64,000 nt of DNA from contig NZ_RPDH01000001.1 of assembly GCF_003813775.1 (NCBI RefSeq), positions 744,001 to 808,000 on the forward strand, given 5' to 3'. The notes under the pieces were generated by a model, which worked only from the letters and a program-made list of their open reading frames with translations, made no database searches and was not told the DNA's origin. Both the position numbers and the translations under genes were made by a program. The DNA is from Chitinophaga lutea (GTDB lineage: Bacteria; Bacteroidota; Bacteroidia; Chitinophagales; Chitinophagaceae). Below are positions 1 to 8,577 of this stretch, piece after piece (within the stretch, counting starts at the first letter, position 1; the number at the start of each line of letters is the position of its first letter).

Positions 1-2692
1 TCACCTGGCTCCAGGGATTGTATACGGGATACGCCTTCATGTCTTTCGGCTTCTCCCAGAACGTGATCTCCTTCACGGAGTTGATATCGTAAGTGCCTTC
101 ACGGTTGATGAAATCGTAGCGCGCCGCTGCTTCTTCATTCACCGCCTTCTGCCCGAGAGCAAAATAGAGGTTGAATTCAACGTTGAGGTGACCGTACTGC
201 AGGTTGCTCCCGAAACCGCCGGTTACCGGTGGCATGAAGTTTCCTTTCAGCACTTTGTCGTCGTCGTTAATGGTATAGTCGCCATTATTATCGCGCCACG
301 CCGGGTCGCCGCCTTTGAAAGCGATGCCCTTGTAAGTAACAGGCGCATCTTTGGCGGGATTCTTCGGCACGTCCGCATCGGTAGCATAAATGCCGTTGTT
401 CTCCAGTACCCAGAAGCGGTCGATCGCCTCGCCCACTACCAGTTTCCGGTTGCCGCTCACAAATTGCGATGCGCCGCCGGGCAATGCTTTCAGCGAATTC
501 CTGTTGTACGACACCTGCAGGGAAGGCGTCCATTGCCAGGGGCCTTTTTTGATCACGTCCGCCGCGGCCATCAGTTCGATGCCTTTGTTATTCACGTCGA
601 GGCCGTTGCGGTAGGCGAACTTATAACCAGTTTCGGCCACCACCGGCATGGGCAGCAGCATGTTTTTGTCGTTTTTGGAATAAACGTCGAGCGAAAGGCG
701 CAGGCGGTTATTGTATACTGCCAGGTCGGTTCCGAGGTTCGCGATGTCGGTATACCCCCATGCAATATCGTTGCCCACCCATCCGGAGGAGTACGGCCTG
801 CTGATGCCGGGGAAAGCGTTGTAAGATGCGGCGTTCTCATGCCCCGTCCAGCCCAGATCCACTTTATATTGCGGCCCTACGGCATACCGGTCGTCCGTCA
901 GCAAACGGCCCATTCTTCCCCACGATGCGCGGAGTTTCCAGGCATTGATGCGGCCGTTATCCGCCGCCAGCTGTTTCTTCAGGTTCCAGTCAAACGCTAC
1001 AGTCGGCGTAAACAGCCAGCGCGCATGAGCCGGCATGTACGACGAGCCGTCGTTGCGCAGCAAAACGTTCACCGAAAACAGGTCGTGGTGACGGTAGGTG
1101 AAGTTGCCGTACAGGGAAAACAGGCGATGCTTCTGCCCGTCAAGAAAACGGTAGATCAGCTGGTTGCCGTACGAGAGCGGGTTGAGATAGTTCTCGCTCT
1201 GCGAGTTCGGCTCCACGATGTTCATCTTCACCCGGTCGCTGGGGCCTTTGTAGCCACGGGAATACTCATAGCGGTAAAGCTCGGACTGGAACGACTGCCC
1301 TGCTTCCACATCCAGCCACTTTTCGCCGCCCAGCTGAAAGCTGTAGCCGGCAGAATTTTCAATACCCACGCGCTGGTTGTTTCCGAAGTAGTTGGAGATG
1401 TAGTTGTTACCATCCATTAACGACGAGTGCCAGAATATATCACGCAGGCTTTCGTTGTAATCATACAACAGTCGCGAAGTGATTTTCAGGCGCTGGAATT
1501 TTGCGCTCAACGCAAAAATCCCCTGCACGGAATTCATGTGATTTTTGTCGAACGACTTATTAAAGGAGTATAAGTATTTGTTGTAACCATCCAGGCCGGG
1601 CGTGAGCGGAGCCGTAACGTCGGGGATGTAGGCTGCTTCCGCAAAGCGGCTGCGGAGTGTTTTCACCGGAACGCGGTCCATACGGCTGGCGTTGATCATG
1701 GTAGAGGCCATCAGCCAGGGCAAAGGCGCCATGTTCACGAGGAAGGAGGCATTGTACTTGTCCATCCGCGAATCGCCGGCGATGCCGTTGCTTTGCGTTT
1801 TATCCCCGTAAAACCGGAAGTTGGCGCGTTCGGTACCGCCGGAAATGCTGGCGTTGATGTTGTGCACGGTAGCGTTCTGGTAATATGCATCACTCCAGTT
1901 GGCGGGGCCGTAATACAGCATGTTGGAAGAATCGCGCAGGTAGGCGGGATAACTCAGTGAATCCGCGGCGGTCGCATATTTCAGATAGAACTGACGGCGG
2001 AAACCGTTTTCATATTGTGCATTGGTTGTGAACACCGGATCATGCATCGCCAGGCCATAATAACTGTTGATGCTGATTTTCCGTTTGCCGGACACGGCGT
2101 TTTTCGTGATGATGTTGATCACCCCGTTCGCGCCGCGCGGGCCGAAGATGGCCGCGGTAGCCGCATCCTTGCCAACCTGTATTTCACGGATGTTGTCGGG
2201 ATTGATGATGGAAAGCAGGTTGATGCCGGGGCCCAGCCTCGTGAAATCATAAGGCTGTACGTCGAACACCAGGGTATTGTCCTGCAACAGCGGGATGCCG
2301 TTCAGGTACACCGTCGGCTGCACCTGGTAAACGTCTTTACGTTGCAGCAGCGGGTTGGAAAGGCCGCGGATGAACATAAACTGCTCCGTACCGGGCTCGC
2401 CGGTGGATTCCTGTGCGTATACGCCTCTAAGATTGCCTTTCACCATTTGCTGAAGATTCACAAAAGGCACGAGGGCCGTTTTTTTCACGGGCAGGGTGTC
2501 GGTAGTGCGCAGCAGACGCCCGTAGCGGCCATCGTCGTTGTGGTGCGATATTTCGATCGCAGGCGCATCCGGTTTCACCGCTTCCTGAGCATAAGCCCGG
2601 TTTGCCGTGTGCAGCAGGGACAGTGCCGCCAGGAGGGAAAAAGATACACGTCCCCCTACCCCAGGCCATCGCATGGAATGCTTATCTTTCAT
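1..2692 (-). CDS. SusC/RagA-like TonB-dependent outer-membrane receptor, 3' end outside window
   Basis: The reading frame is open from the ATG at 2692 to the left edge, so about 897 residues are visible and the C-terminal barrel strands are missing. The N-terminus has a signal peptide ending near RAYAQ. The plug follows directly, with the typical SusC segments VYLNGIPLLQDN, INPDNIREIQVGKDAAT and IFGPRGANGVINIITK. The carboxypeptidase-like (CarboxypepD_reg) domain and STN domain usually in front of the plug are absent; only about 60 residues separate signal peptide and plug. SusC proteins form the outer-membrane channel of a SusCD importer for glycans or other polymers. The SusD partner would be expected to the left, outside the window. 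Substrate unknown. Confidence 0.93.
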   Translation of the reverse strand, partial: MKDKHSMRWPGVGGRVSFSLLAALSLLHTANRAYAQEAVKPDAPAIEISHHNDDGRYGRLLRTTDTLPVKKTALVPFVNLQQMVKGNLRGVYAQESTGEPGTEQFMFIRGLSNPLLQRKDVYQVQPTVYLNGIPLLQDNTLVFDVQPYDFTRLGPGINLLSIINPDNIREIQVGKDAATAAIFGPRGANGVINIITKNAVSGKRKISINSYYGLAMHDPVFTTNAQYENGFRRQFYLKYATAADSLSYPAYLRDSSNMLYYGPANWSDAYYQNATVHNINASISGGTERANFRFYGDKTQSNGIAGDSRMDKYNASFLVNMAPLPWLMASTMINASRMDRVPVKTLRSRFAEAAYIPDVTAPLTPGLDGYNKYLYSFNKSFDKNHMNSVQGIFALSAKFQRLKITSRLLYDYNESLRDIFWHSSLMDGNNYISNYFGNNQRVGIENSAGYSFQLGGEKWLDVEAGQSFQSELYRYEYSRGYKGPSDRVKMNIVEPNSQSENYLNPLSYGNQLIYRFLDGQKHRLFSLYGNFTYRHHDLFSVNVLLRNDGSSYMPAHARWLFTPTVAFDWNLKKQLAADNGRINAWKLRASWGRMGRLLTDDRYAVGPQYKVDLGWTGHENAASYNAFPGISRPYSSGWVGNDIAWGYTDIANLGTDLAVYNNRLRLSLDVYSKNDKNMLLPMPVVAETGYKFAYRNGLDVNNKGIELMAAADVIKKGPWQWTPSLQVSYNRNSLKALPGGASQFVSGNRKLVVGEAIDRFWVLENNGIYATDADVPKNPAKDAPVTYKGIAFKGGDPAWRDNNGDYTINDDDKVLKGNFMPPVTGGFGSNLQYGHLNVEFNLYFALGQKAVNEEAAARYDFINREGTYDINSVKEITFWEKPKDMKAYPVYNPWSQV

Positions 2693-2774
2693 AGTATGCC
2701 AGAATGTTTTAAATGTTAGTGCCGGAGCTGTGGCCCCCGGCATTGTTTATTCGGAGAACGGAAGCGTGAAAGGA

Positions 2775-2803
2775 GCTTTCCGGGCACAGGAAGCCCGGAA
2801 AGC
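2775..2803 (-). promoter_or_regulatory. Hairpin in the presumed 5' leader of the SusC gene
   Basis: GCTTTCCGGGC (2775-2785) and GCCCGGAAAGC (2793-2803) are perfect 11-bp arms around a 7-base loop, about 85 bases upstream of the leftward SusC start. No T-tract follows on the minus strand, so it does not look like a simple terminator. It could be a leader structure affecting stability or translation. That role is inference only. Confidence 0.45.
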
Positions 2804-3423
2804 ACAATAAAGAGTAGCCTTCGTTCGATACGACGAATATTTGTTGCAAAAATTCAGCAGGCCCGCATGCGGACAAGCTTTTTTTGACAGACTTGTAGTG
2901 ATGGTGATTACAACTGATTTACCCGATGGAATAATGCTTATTCACAAGAGCGACTCCTGCCTGGTGGAACAAACATAACAATGCCTTACTGTACGGGAAA
3001 TCCTGTAGTCATACAACAACAATAAAAAGCGATTCGTTACAAAAATGATTCTGGTTTATCAGCCGGGATGTTGGGTCAGGGTGTATTTCATTTGCTCAAT
3101 TTCCGGGATATTTTAGGCTCCTAATTTTCCATACATCCCCGTGCTGTTTGTAAGCACAAGATAGTATGCTAATGAGTGAAGCCGTTAGCAACATTTTTAA
3201 ATGTGACACTTCATCGACAATATCTGATATGCGATTTTAAAAGTCATGTTAACAAGTGAACGGAATACCCGTTTTTTCGTTCAAATGACCCGGATTTTTT
3301 GATCATCGCGTAGTGTAGGAAGTACGCATAAGGTTATTAAAGGCTTATCGCCATGACTTTTCTATGACAGATGACATAAAACACCAACGGCCGTTAATAT
3401 GGGGCTTTCTACAATTAACTAAA

Positions 3424-3460
3424 GCAGGCAGCGGTAATAAAGCTTATTACTGCTGCCTGC
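3424..3460 (-). terminator. Terminator hairpin after the VOC gene
   Basis: A 17-bp stem with one G-U pair and a 3-base loop lies 15 bases past the VOC stop codon. The minus-strand sequence after it is AT-rich but has only a broken T-run (TTTAGTTAATTG). The position fits an intrinsic terminator for the leftward gene. Confidence 0.65.
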
Positions 3461-3475
3461 CCTGTGCCGCTTTTC

Positions 3476-3883
3476 TTACTGGTTTGGGAGCTGGGAAGCG
3501 TCGAGATAGGCGATTTCCCATTGATGCCCGTCGAGGTCGGCGAAGCCGTGCTGGTACATCCAACCATGATCTTGCGCCTCATTGTAGATCACAGCCCCCA
3601 GCTCCGCTGCTTTTTTTACCAGGTCGCGGACCGCGTCCTTGGACTCGGCGTCGATGGTAATTAACACCTCTGTTGCCGTTTTGGCGTCGCAGAGCTGCTT
3701 TTTGGTAAACGTCTGGAAGTAACTGTCAACCAGGAGCATCGCGAAAATGTTTTCGCTGATCACCATACATCCGGCCTTTTCGTCGGTAAATTGAGGATTA
3801 AAGGAAAAACCGAGCTGGGTGAAGAAGTGAATGGATTGTTCGAGATTCTTTACGGGGAGGTTCAGAAAAATTTTAGTTGCCAT
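3476..3883 (-). CDS. VOC (glyoxalase/bleomycin-resistance fold) family protein
   Basis: A small cytoplasmic protein of 135 residues beginning MATKIFLNLPVKNLEQS, a typical start of VOC-fold proteins in Bacteroidota. It keeps the paired beta-alpha-beta-beta-beta layout and ends with GFADLDGHQWEIAYLD, the usual final strand with a metal-ligand-like Glu. An upstream in-frame ATG at 3916 adds 11 residues with no family resemblance, so 3883 is preferred. VOC proteins include lyases, dioxygenases and drug-binding proteins, and nothing here fixes the reaction. It lies 90 bases downstream of a Crp/Fnr regulator on the same strand and may be co-transcribed with it. Confidence 0.85.
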   Translation of the reverse strand: MATKIFLNLPVKNLEQSIHFFTQLGFSFNPQFTDEKAGCMVISENIFAMLLVDSYFQTFTKKQLCDAKTATEVLITIDAESKDAVRDLVKKAAELGAVIYNEAQDHGWMYQHGFADLDGHQWEIAYLDASQLPNQ

Positions 3884-3972
3884 CTTTGTAAGTTTTTGTT
3901 GTGAATGATGACACAAAGATGAGGCAGCCGATTTCCTTAAACTTTTACATATGTTGAGAAAACGGAAAAAAG

Positions 3973-4551
3973 TTACTTGTTGGCAAAAAATATCCTGCTC
4001 AACTGCGTGGGGGTAACGCCCAGGTATGAAGCGATGTGGTGCTTTTTGAGCCTTTTTTCCAGGTTGGGATACTTCCGGAGGAAGTCGTCGTACCTTTTAG
4101 CGGCTGTTTCGGCTCTCAGGATGATTTCCAGGGGCTCCTTTTCCACAATCCAGTGCCGGTCATTATAATGAATATAAAACTGTGCAATGTCCGGGTGAGA
4201 AGCGAATAATTTTCTGAACTCAAAAAAATCATACTCCAGCACGGTCGTATCTTCAATGGCGGCTATGTAGAACACACTCGGCTTACCCGACAACATGGCG
4301 CCCATGGAGCCGGCCATTCTTTCCTCCGGAAAAAAATACTTGATGACCACCTCGCCGCTGTCTGCAATATAATTCTGGGAAAAAAGCCCTTTTACCACAA
4401 ATCCGACTTTCCTGGGATGTTGTCCTTCAGATACAAAGTTGTCGCCCTTTTTGTACGTTTTCTCCTGAAGAAGGTTCGTCCAGGCCAATTCAGCCGCGGC
4501 GGAAATGTCGTAGTAGGTCCGGATTTTCCTGAAGAATTGATCGGTGTTCAT
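3973..4551 (-). CDS. Crp/Fnr family transcriptional regulator
   Basis: 192 residues. An N-terminal cyclic-nucleotide-binding-type jelly roll (about residues 25-125, with KGDNFVSEGQHPRKVGFVVKG and the strand VLEYDFFEF) is followed by a short C-terminal helix-turn-helix, HHIASYLGVTPTQLSRI. There are no FNR-type cysteines, so no Fe-S cluster is expected, and the ligand is unknown. This size and the LGVTPTQLSRI helix are typical of the many small Crp-like regulators in Chitinophagaceae. It lies directly upstream of the VOC gene on the same strand and probably controls it or itself. Confidence 0.9.
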   Translation of the reverse strand: MNTDQFFRKIRTYYDISAAAELAWTNLLQEKTYKKGDNFVSEGQHPRKVGFVVKGLFSQNYIADSGEVVIKYFFPEERMAGSMGAMLSGKPSVFYIAAIEDTTVLEYDFFEFRKLFASHPDIAQFYIHYNDRHWIVEKEPLEIILRAETAAKRYDDFLRKYPNLEKRLKKHHIASYLGVTPTQLSRIFFANK

Positions 4552-4630
4552 TTGTACGGTTCGTTAAGTTAAACGGACTGCGCTCTATTATCGCAGGTAA
4601 TTCAAACTCAAGTTACCAAGAAAAATCAAA

Positions 4631-4654
4631 GCCCGCTGATAAAGATCAGCAGGC
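4631..4654 (-). terminator. Intrinsic terminator of the leftward mannoside operon
   Basis: On the minus strand a 10-bp stem (GCCTGCTGAT / ATCAGCGGGC, one G-U pair) with a 4-base loop is followed by TTTGATTTTTC. It lies 67 bases after the stop codon of the PhyH-like gene, the last gene of the six-gene leftward operon. Confidence 0.8.
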
Positions 4655-4720
4655 GTTTGCTTTCCACATATTCTTAAAATCCATCTACTGTTAGTTGTGT
4701 CGGGATTCCGGAACATGCTG

Positions 4721-5692
4721 TTATTCCACATTGTACAAACATGCAGGGTCAATTCTGGGTATTTCGTTGATCAGGGCCCCCAGCTCCCTGTCGCCCTCGA
4801 ATAAAAGCGGGAAAAAACGGCTGTCCAGCACCTGGTCCTGTTCCATGGCCGGAAAATTGTGCAGCGCGTCCAGCCGTTCGTAGTTGGCGCTGTTGCCAAG
4901 CGTACCGTCTGCCATTGCATTCAGCACCACCGCTCTCCTCGGCCTTTCGGAATAGTTGGCGTACGACCCGTGAATCGTCAGCGGATGATGGAAACTGGCA
5001 TATCCCTTCGGCAGTTCGTTGGGTATCTTTTTCTCAAAAATCGCAAACTGCTCGTCTGTCAATACCTCTTTTATGGCGGTCATATCCCCCGTCAAACCCG
5101 TGATCGGGAGCAGGCCCCATTTATGGCTGTGCGGCACATAATAAAGGCAGCCGTTTTCGGTGGTAGCATCGTCCAGCCCAATCCAGCACGTAAGGTGGTG
5201 CATCGGCTTCGTAAAAGTCCAGTACGAAAAATCCTGGTGCCAGGCCACTACGCCGCCATGCAGGGCGGGCTTGCAAAACAGCTGATCATGGAAAAGCCGG
5301 AACGGATGCCCCAGTAACTGGTAAGTGGCCATCCGGTATGCGGGCGACCAGATCAGGTCGTGAAAACCAGGGGTTACCCGCCAGCCGCCAATGGCGTGAA
5401 ACAGTACCTTGCCCGGGTCTTCCGCCTCGTTGCTTTCATAGTGATAAAACAATTTGCGGTCTTCTTCATTCACGGATTGCAGTTTCACGAGCTCCTCATT
5501 CAGGATGCCGACCTGCTCTTCCGTCAATATCTGAATACCGTTAATGAACCCGTGCTCCCGGAAAGCAGCCACCTGGTGTTCGGTCAGCATATATTTTTCC
5601 CATTCCGCCGCGGTTTTCGGCTGTTCGAACATATCGGCGATCGGGCTGCTGTAATGAGACAGATCGCGAACTGGTTGAAAAGACTGATTCAT
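4721..5692 (-). CDS. Phytanoyl-CoA dioxygenase (PhyH) family protein
   Basis: 323 residues from the ATG at 5692. The longer frame starting at 5767 would overlap the upstream gene and is not favoured. The PhyH iron triad is visible: WHQDF (His152 and Asp154) and a distal His in TIHGS (His241), followed by SERPRRAVVLN, where an Arg should bind 2-oxoglutarate. It is therefore likely an Fe(II)/2-oxoglutarate-dependent oxygenase acting in the cytoplasm, as no signal peptide is seen. It is the last gene of the mannoside operon, 29 bases after the GH38-like gene and before a terminator. Its substrate is unknown; oxidative change of a modified sugar is one possibility suggested only by context. Confidence 0.88.
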   Translation of the reverse strand: MNQSFQPVRDLSHYSSPIADMFEQPKTAAEWEKYMLTEHQVAAFREHGFINGIQILTEEQVGILNEELVKLQSVNEEDRKLFYHYESNEAEDPGKVLFHAIGGWRVTPGFHDLIWSPAYRMATYQLLGHPFRLFHDQLFCKPALHGGVVAWHQDFSYWTFTKPMHHLTCWIGLDDATTENGCLYYVPHSHKWGLLPITGLTGDMTAIKEVLTDEQFAIFEKKIPNELPKGYASFHHPLTIHGSYANYSERPRRAVVLNAMADGTLGNSANYERLDALHNFPAMEQDQVLDSRFFPLLFEGDRELGALINEIPRIDPACLYNVE

Positions 5693-5721
5693 ACATGCAA
5701 TTTTTAACAATCGGGCGCGCT

Positions 5722-8484
5722 TTATTCCAGTATAAAACTGGCCGGCCCGAATTGCCGGATGGAACAATTGAGTTTTCCGTTGATGATTTTTACCGGTTTG
5801 CCGGCGGTTTCGCCACGAAGGCTTACGGGCGTGGCTTTGCTGAACGTTTGCCCTTTTGGCAGCGTGACCGTCAGTTCCCCGGCGTTACCCGCCTGTTCCC
5901 ACAAGCGTAGCAATGTACCTTTGTTGCCATCCGGATCTGCACCGAAGGCTGTAACCAGCACACCCTTCCGAGAAACGGTGATGCCGGCCTGCCGCGAAGG
6001 CAGCTTCTTCCCCTGTCCGCCGGCAGCAACCGCCATCAGCGGCACCCTGGCTTCCCATGACTTCACAGCGAGGTTCTCCGCGGTTTTTTCGCCGGGGTTT
6101 ATGCCCCAGATACGCACGCGCTCACTCCACGACCCTTCCGTCCAGTAGGGGAAATTCGTATTCCACATGTTGTTGTACAGGTTCACAAATACAGCAGGCT
6201 GTTTGGGGAAATAATCGTAGTCGTATTTCCAGAGGCCCGGCTCGCCGAAACTGAGCAACGGTGCGTCGATGGCGCAAATCCCGATGCCGGCTCCACCCGC
6301 CTCCACCAGGGAAGCTCCCGTCTGTACCCCGTACAGATATCTGTTACCGCCTACGATCTGATCCTTCGCCAGGTCCATCGCTCCACCCAGACGCCCAACG
6401 GTATATTGAGGCTGCCGGACGTTTAAGGGGAAACAAAGCCAGCCCCCTTCGGGCACCGTATTGGGCACCTTATCTTTTATAGACCATTCCACATCCACAT
6501 AGGGGAAAGCCGCCGGGAATGTGTATTCGATCGAAACCGACCCGGCCACAGGCGCTGCCTGCTCCGTCACAAGCGTCACCTTGTCGGCCATCGCGGAACG
6601 TTCCATTTTTATTGTCCAGCTACTAAGCGTGGTGGCCAGGTAGGTAATATCCTTCGGCATGTTGGGCTTTGCGCCGGCGCCATGATTATTCCTCGTATAA
6701 TTCCTGTCATGGTAATCCATCGTCTGGGCATAGCTGAATCTTTCATGGAGGAACTGGCCCAATGCATACGCTGATTGCTGATCAACGAGCTCCCTTCCCG
6801 TAGATTTTTCAATCAGCGACACGATGCCGCCTTTCCGAGTATCGAATTTCGCCGTAAAGTATTTGGTCTGTAGTACAGCCGTACCGGCATCGAGAGGCGA
6901 AAAGGCAGACGCGGTTTTCTTGATGACGGCGTAGCCATTGGCAGGGATGTTTTCCGCCACCATTTTTTCGCCGTTCAAATCCACCACCCCGCTGCGCGCC
7001 CATGGCAATGCATTATACACTACCACGTCTCCCGAATTCGCCTTTACGTTACCGGCCAGCAGTTTCAATCTCGACTGCAGTCCCGTAGTAGTGATGCTGT
7101 CTGTGATCTCGATATATCTTGCCTTGTCTTTAAAACTCGATTCGAACTTTTCATAAAAACCCGCTTTCCTGGCTTTGACAAATTCGTCGTTGTACTTATA
7201 TCTCACCTCGGCCGGCGGATTAGTTTTACCGTCCGCCGAAAACGCTCCGTATCCGGGCGTAAGGGCGCCGAAAGTATGCTCGCTGAAAAGGAGGCTGTTT
7301 TCATACGCCTTTGCCAGTGGGGCCGCCAATGAAGACGGCACCAGCCCCCATCCTTTCAGCTGTGTATTTAATACGTCGAGCGCCGGTATCAATGGGCGTA
7401 CATTACGGGCCGTTTTCGATTCTACGGGCATCGCCATCACACCGTGTATCCACGGGTCCACCATATCACCCCGAACGACGGGTACTTCCGGGTTTTCTTT
7501 CAATAAGGCGGCCGCATATTCCTCGAGGTCTGAAAAATGCAGCTTCACGCCTTTCATACCGGCCAGCTGTTTTTTCACGTCTTCGATTTCTTTGGGAGAA
7601 GGGGGACCGTCATTGTCGTGCGTCATGATAACGGCGAGGTAATTTTTAGAAGGCCAGTTTTCGGGAGGCTTAACGCCGGATCCGTAGTGCGGTGTATAAT
7701 TACAAAGCACCCGTGAGCCATCGGGGCCTTCCCACCAGAAAAGCTGCGGAACGGCCACCGGGCGTACAGTATAATTACAGCCGATCTGGATGAATTTGAT
7801 ACCGGCATGATGCAACAGGGACGGCAGCAGCCAGCTGTGCGCCGGCACATCGGTCATCTTCGCCGCCACCGGCAATTTGTGACCGTACTCGCGGGCGATC
7901 TGTGAAGAAAAAATCAATCCCCGCACGTAGTCTTCCGGTTCCATCACATCCGATTCCATCGTCGCCGGCAGCGCATGAACGCTGATCGTTCCGTCCCGGA
8001 GCGCCTGCTCCACTTTGCGTTTCCTGTCCGGCGTCTGCAACGGGCCGAGAATAGCGCCTTTCATCGGCCAGCCAGCGATGGTCCATTTAAATCTTTCATT
8101 CACCGGCTTTTGTTTGTCGGCGTCTATTAAACGGACGGCATTGTCCATCATATCTTCCCGGTACTTTTTCAGCACCGCCTCCACGGGCATGGTGTAACCG
8201 ATGTCGCAGTGCGTTTTAAACACCACCCAGATGTCCGTGACCTCCGGTGCCGTTTTCCCCGGCAACAGATTGGAAGGTGCCGCCGGTACGGGTATCGGTG
8301 ATACGGGGTTGTTCTGTGCCGAAACCTGCAAAGAAAGTAGCAGCAGCATTGCCGGAAGAGCCTTTCCGGCCAGGATGGCCGCCGGATAACGATAGGGTAT
8401 CGGCAAGACAGGCGGTGCATAAAAGCATCGCCTTATCTGTGTCGCTAAACCATCCATTGTCCGTTTGATTTTGTGAGTACGCAT
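5722..8484 (-). CDS. GH38-like (DUF5054-type) glycoside hydrolase, probable alpha-mannosidase
   Basis: About 920 residues; the signal-peptide-like segment ends near LQVSAQN. The N-terminal catalytic region begins VVFKTHCDIGYT, matching the metal-binding HxDxG motif of GH38. TDVPAHSWLLPSLLHHAGI matches the GH38 segment containing the catalytic Asp, followed by a long beta-rich C-terminal half. Divergence from classical GH38 is considerable and the protein resembles DUF5054 relatives, so substrate is inferred mainly from the GH92/mannose context. I chose the ATG at 8484; in-frame ATGs at 8562 and 8457 are possible. It lies 93 bases after the beta-helix gene and 29 before the PhyH gene. Periplasmic or outer location is expected. 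Confidence 0.8.
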   Translation of the reverse strand: MRTHKIKRTMDGLATQIRRCFYAPPVLPIPYRYPAAILAGKALPAMLLLLSLQVSAQNNPVSPIPVPAAPSNLLPGKTAPEVTDIWVVFKTHCDIGYTMPVEAVLKKYREDMMDNAVRLIDADKQKPVNERFKWTIAGWPMKGAILGPLQTPDRKRKVEQALRDGTISVHALPATMESDVMEPEDYVRGLIFSSQIAREYGHKLPVAAKMTDVPAHSWLLPSLLHHAGIKFIQIGCNYTVRPVAVPQLFWWEGPDGSRVLCNYTPHYGSGVKPPENWPSKNYLAVIMTHDNDGPPSPKEIEDVKKQLAGMKGVKLHFSDLEEYAAALLKENPEVPVVRGDMVDPWIHGVMAMPVESKTARNVRPLIPALDVLNTQLKGWGLVPSSLAAPLAKAYENSLLFSEHTFGALTPGYGAFSADGKTNPPAEVRYKYNDEFVKARKAGFYEKFESSFKDKARYIEITDSITTTGLQSRLKLLAGNVKANSGDVVVYNALPWARSGVVDLNGEKMVAENIPANGYAVIKKTASAFSPLDAGTAVLQTKYFTAKFDTRKGGIVSLIEKSTGRELVDQQSAYALGQFLHERFSYAQTMDYHDRNYTRNNHGAGAKPNMPKDITYLATTLSSWTIKMERSAMADKVTLVTEQAAPVAGSVSIEYTFPAAFPYVDVEWSIKDKVPNTVPEGGWLCFPLNVRQPQYTVGRLGGAMDLAKDQIVGGNRYLYGVQTGASLVEAGGAGIGICAIDAPLLSFGEPGLWKYDYDYFPKQPAVFVNLYNNMWNTNFPYWTEGSWSERVRIWGINPGEKTAENLAVKSWEARVPLMAVAAGGQGKKLPSRQAGITVSRKGVLVTAFGADPDGNKGTLLRLWEQAGNAGELTVTLPKGQTFSKATPVSLRGETAGKPVKIINGKLNCSIRQFGPASFILE

Positions 8485-8577
8485 AAATATTTTTTTGTCT
8501 GATATTGATGATGCGAGGTAAATACCGGCAATTCCCGCCGTTGACGGCCGGGATATTGGCACGGGTGTGTATCGATG

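Larger units (their letters stand above)
2693..3475. other. Intergenic stretch, no gene seen
   Basis: About 780 bases separate the leftward SusC gene from the VOC gene. ORFs here are short, overlap in several frames and resemble no known family. The stretch is visibly AT-richer than the flanking genes. It holds a perfect hairpin near the SusC start (2775-2803), a possible leftward -7 element (TATGTTTG on the minus strand at 2977-2970) without a convincing -33 element, and the hairpin at 3424-3460. Confidence 0.6.

Noticed and set aside
2970..2977. Promoter of the left-edge SusC gene
   Set aside because: A TATGTTTG element is present on the minus strand, but there is no acceptable TTG at 19-20 bp and it lies about 280 bases from the start codon.
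3364..3664. Short plus-strand frames over the VOC gene end
   Set aside because: They run through the terminator hairpin and the antisense of the VOC gene, and have no homology signs.
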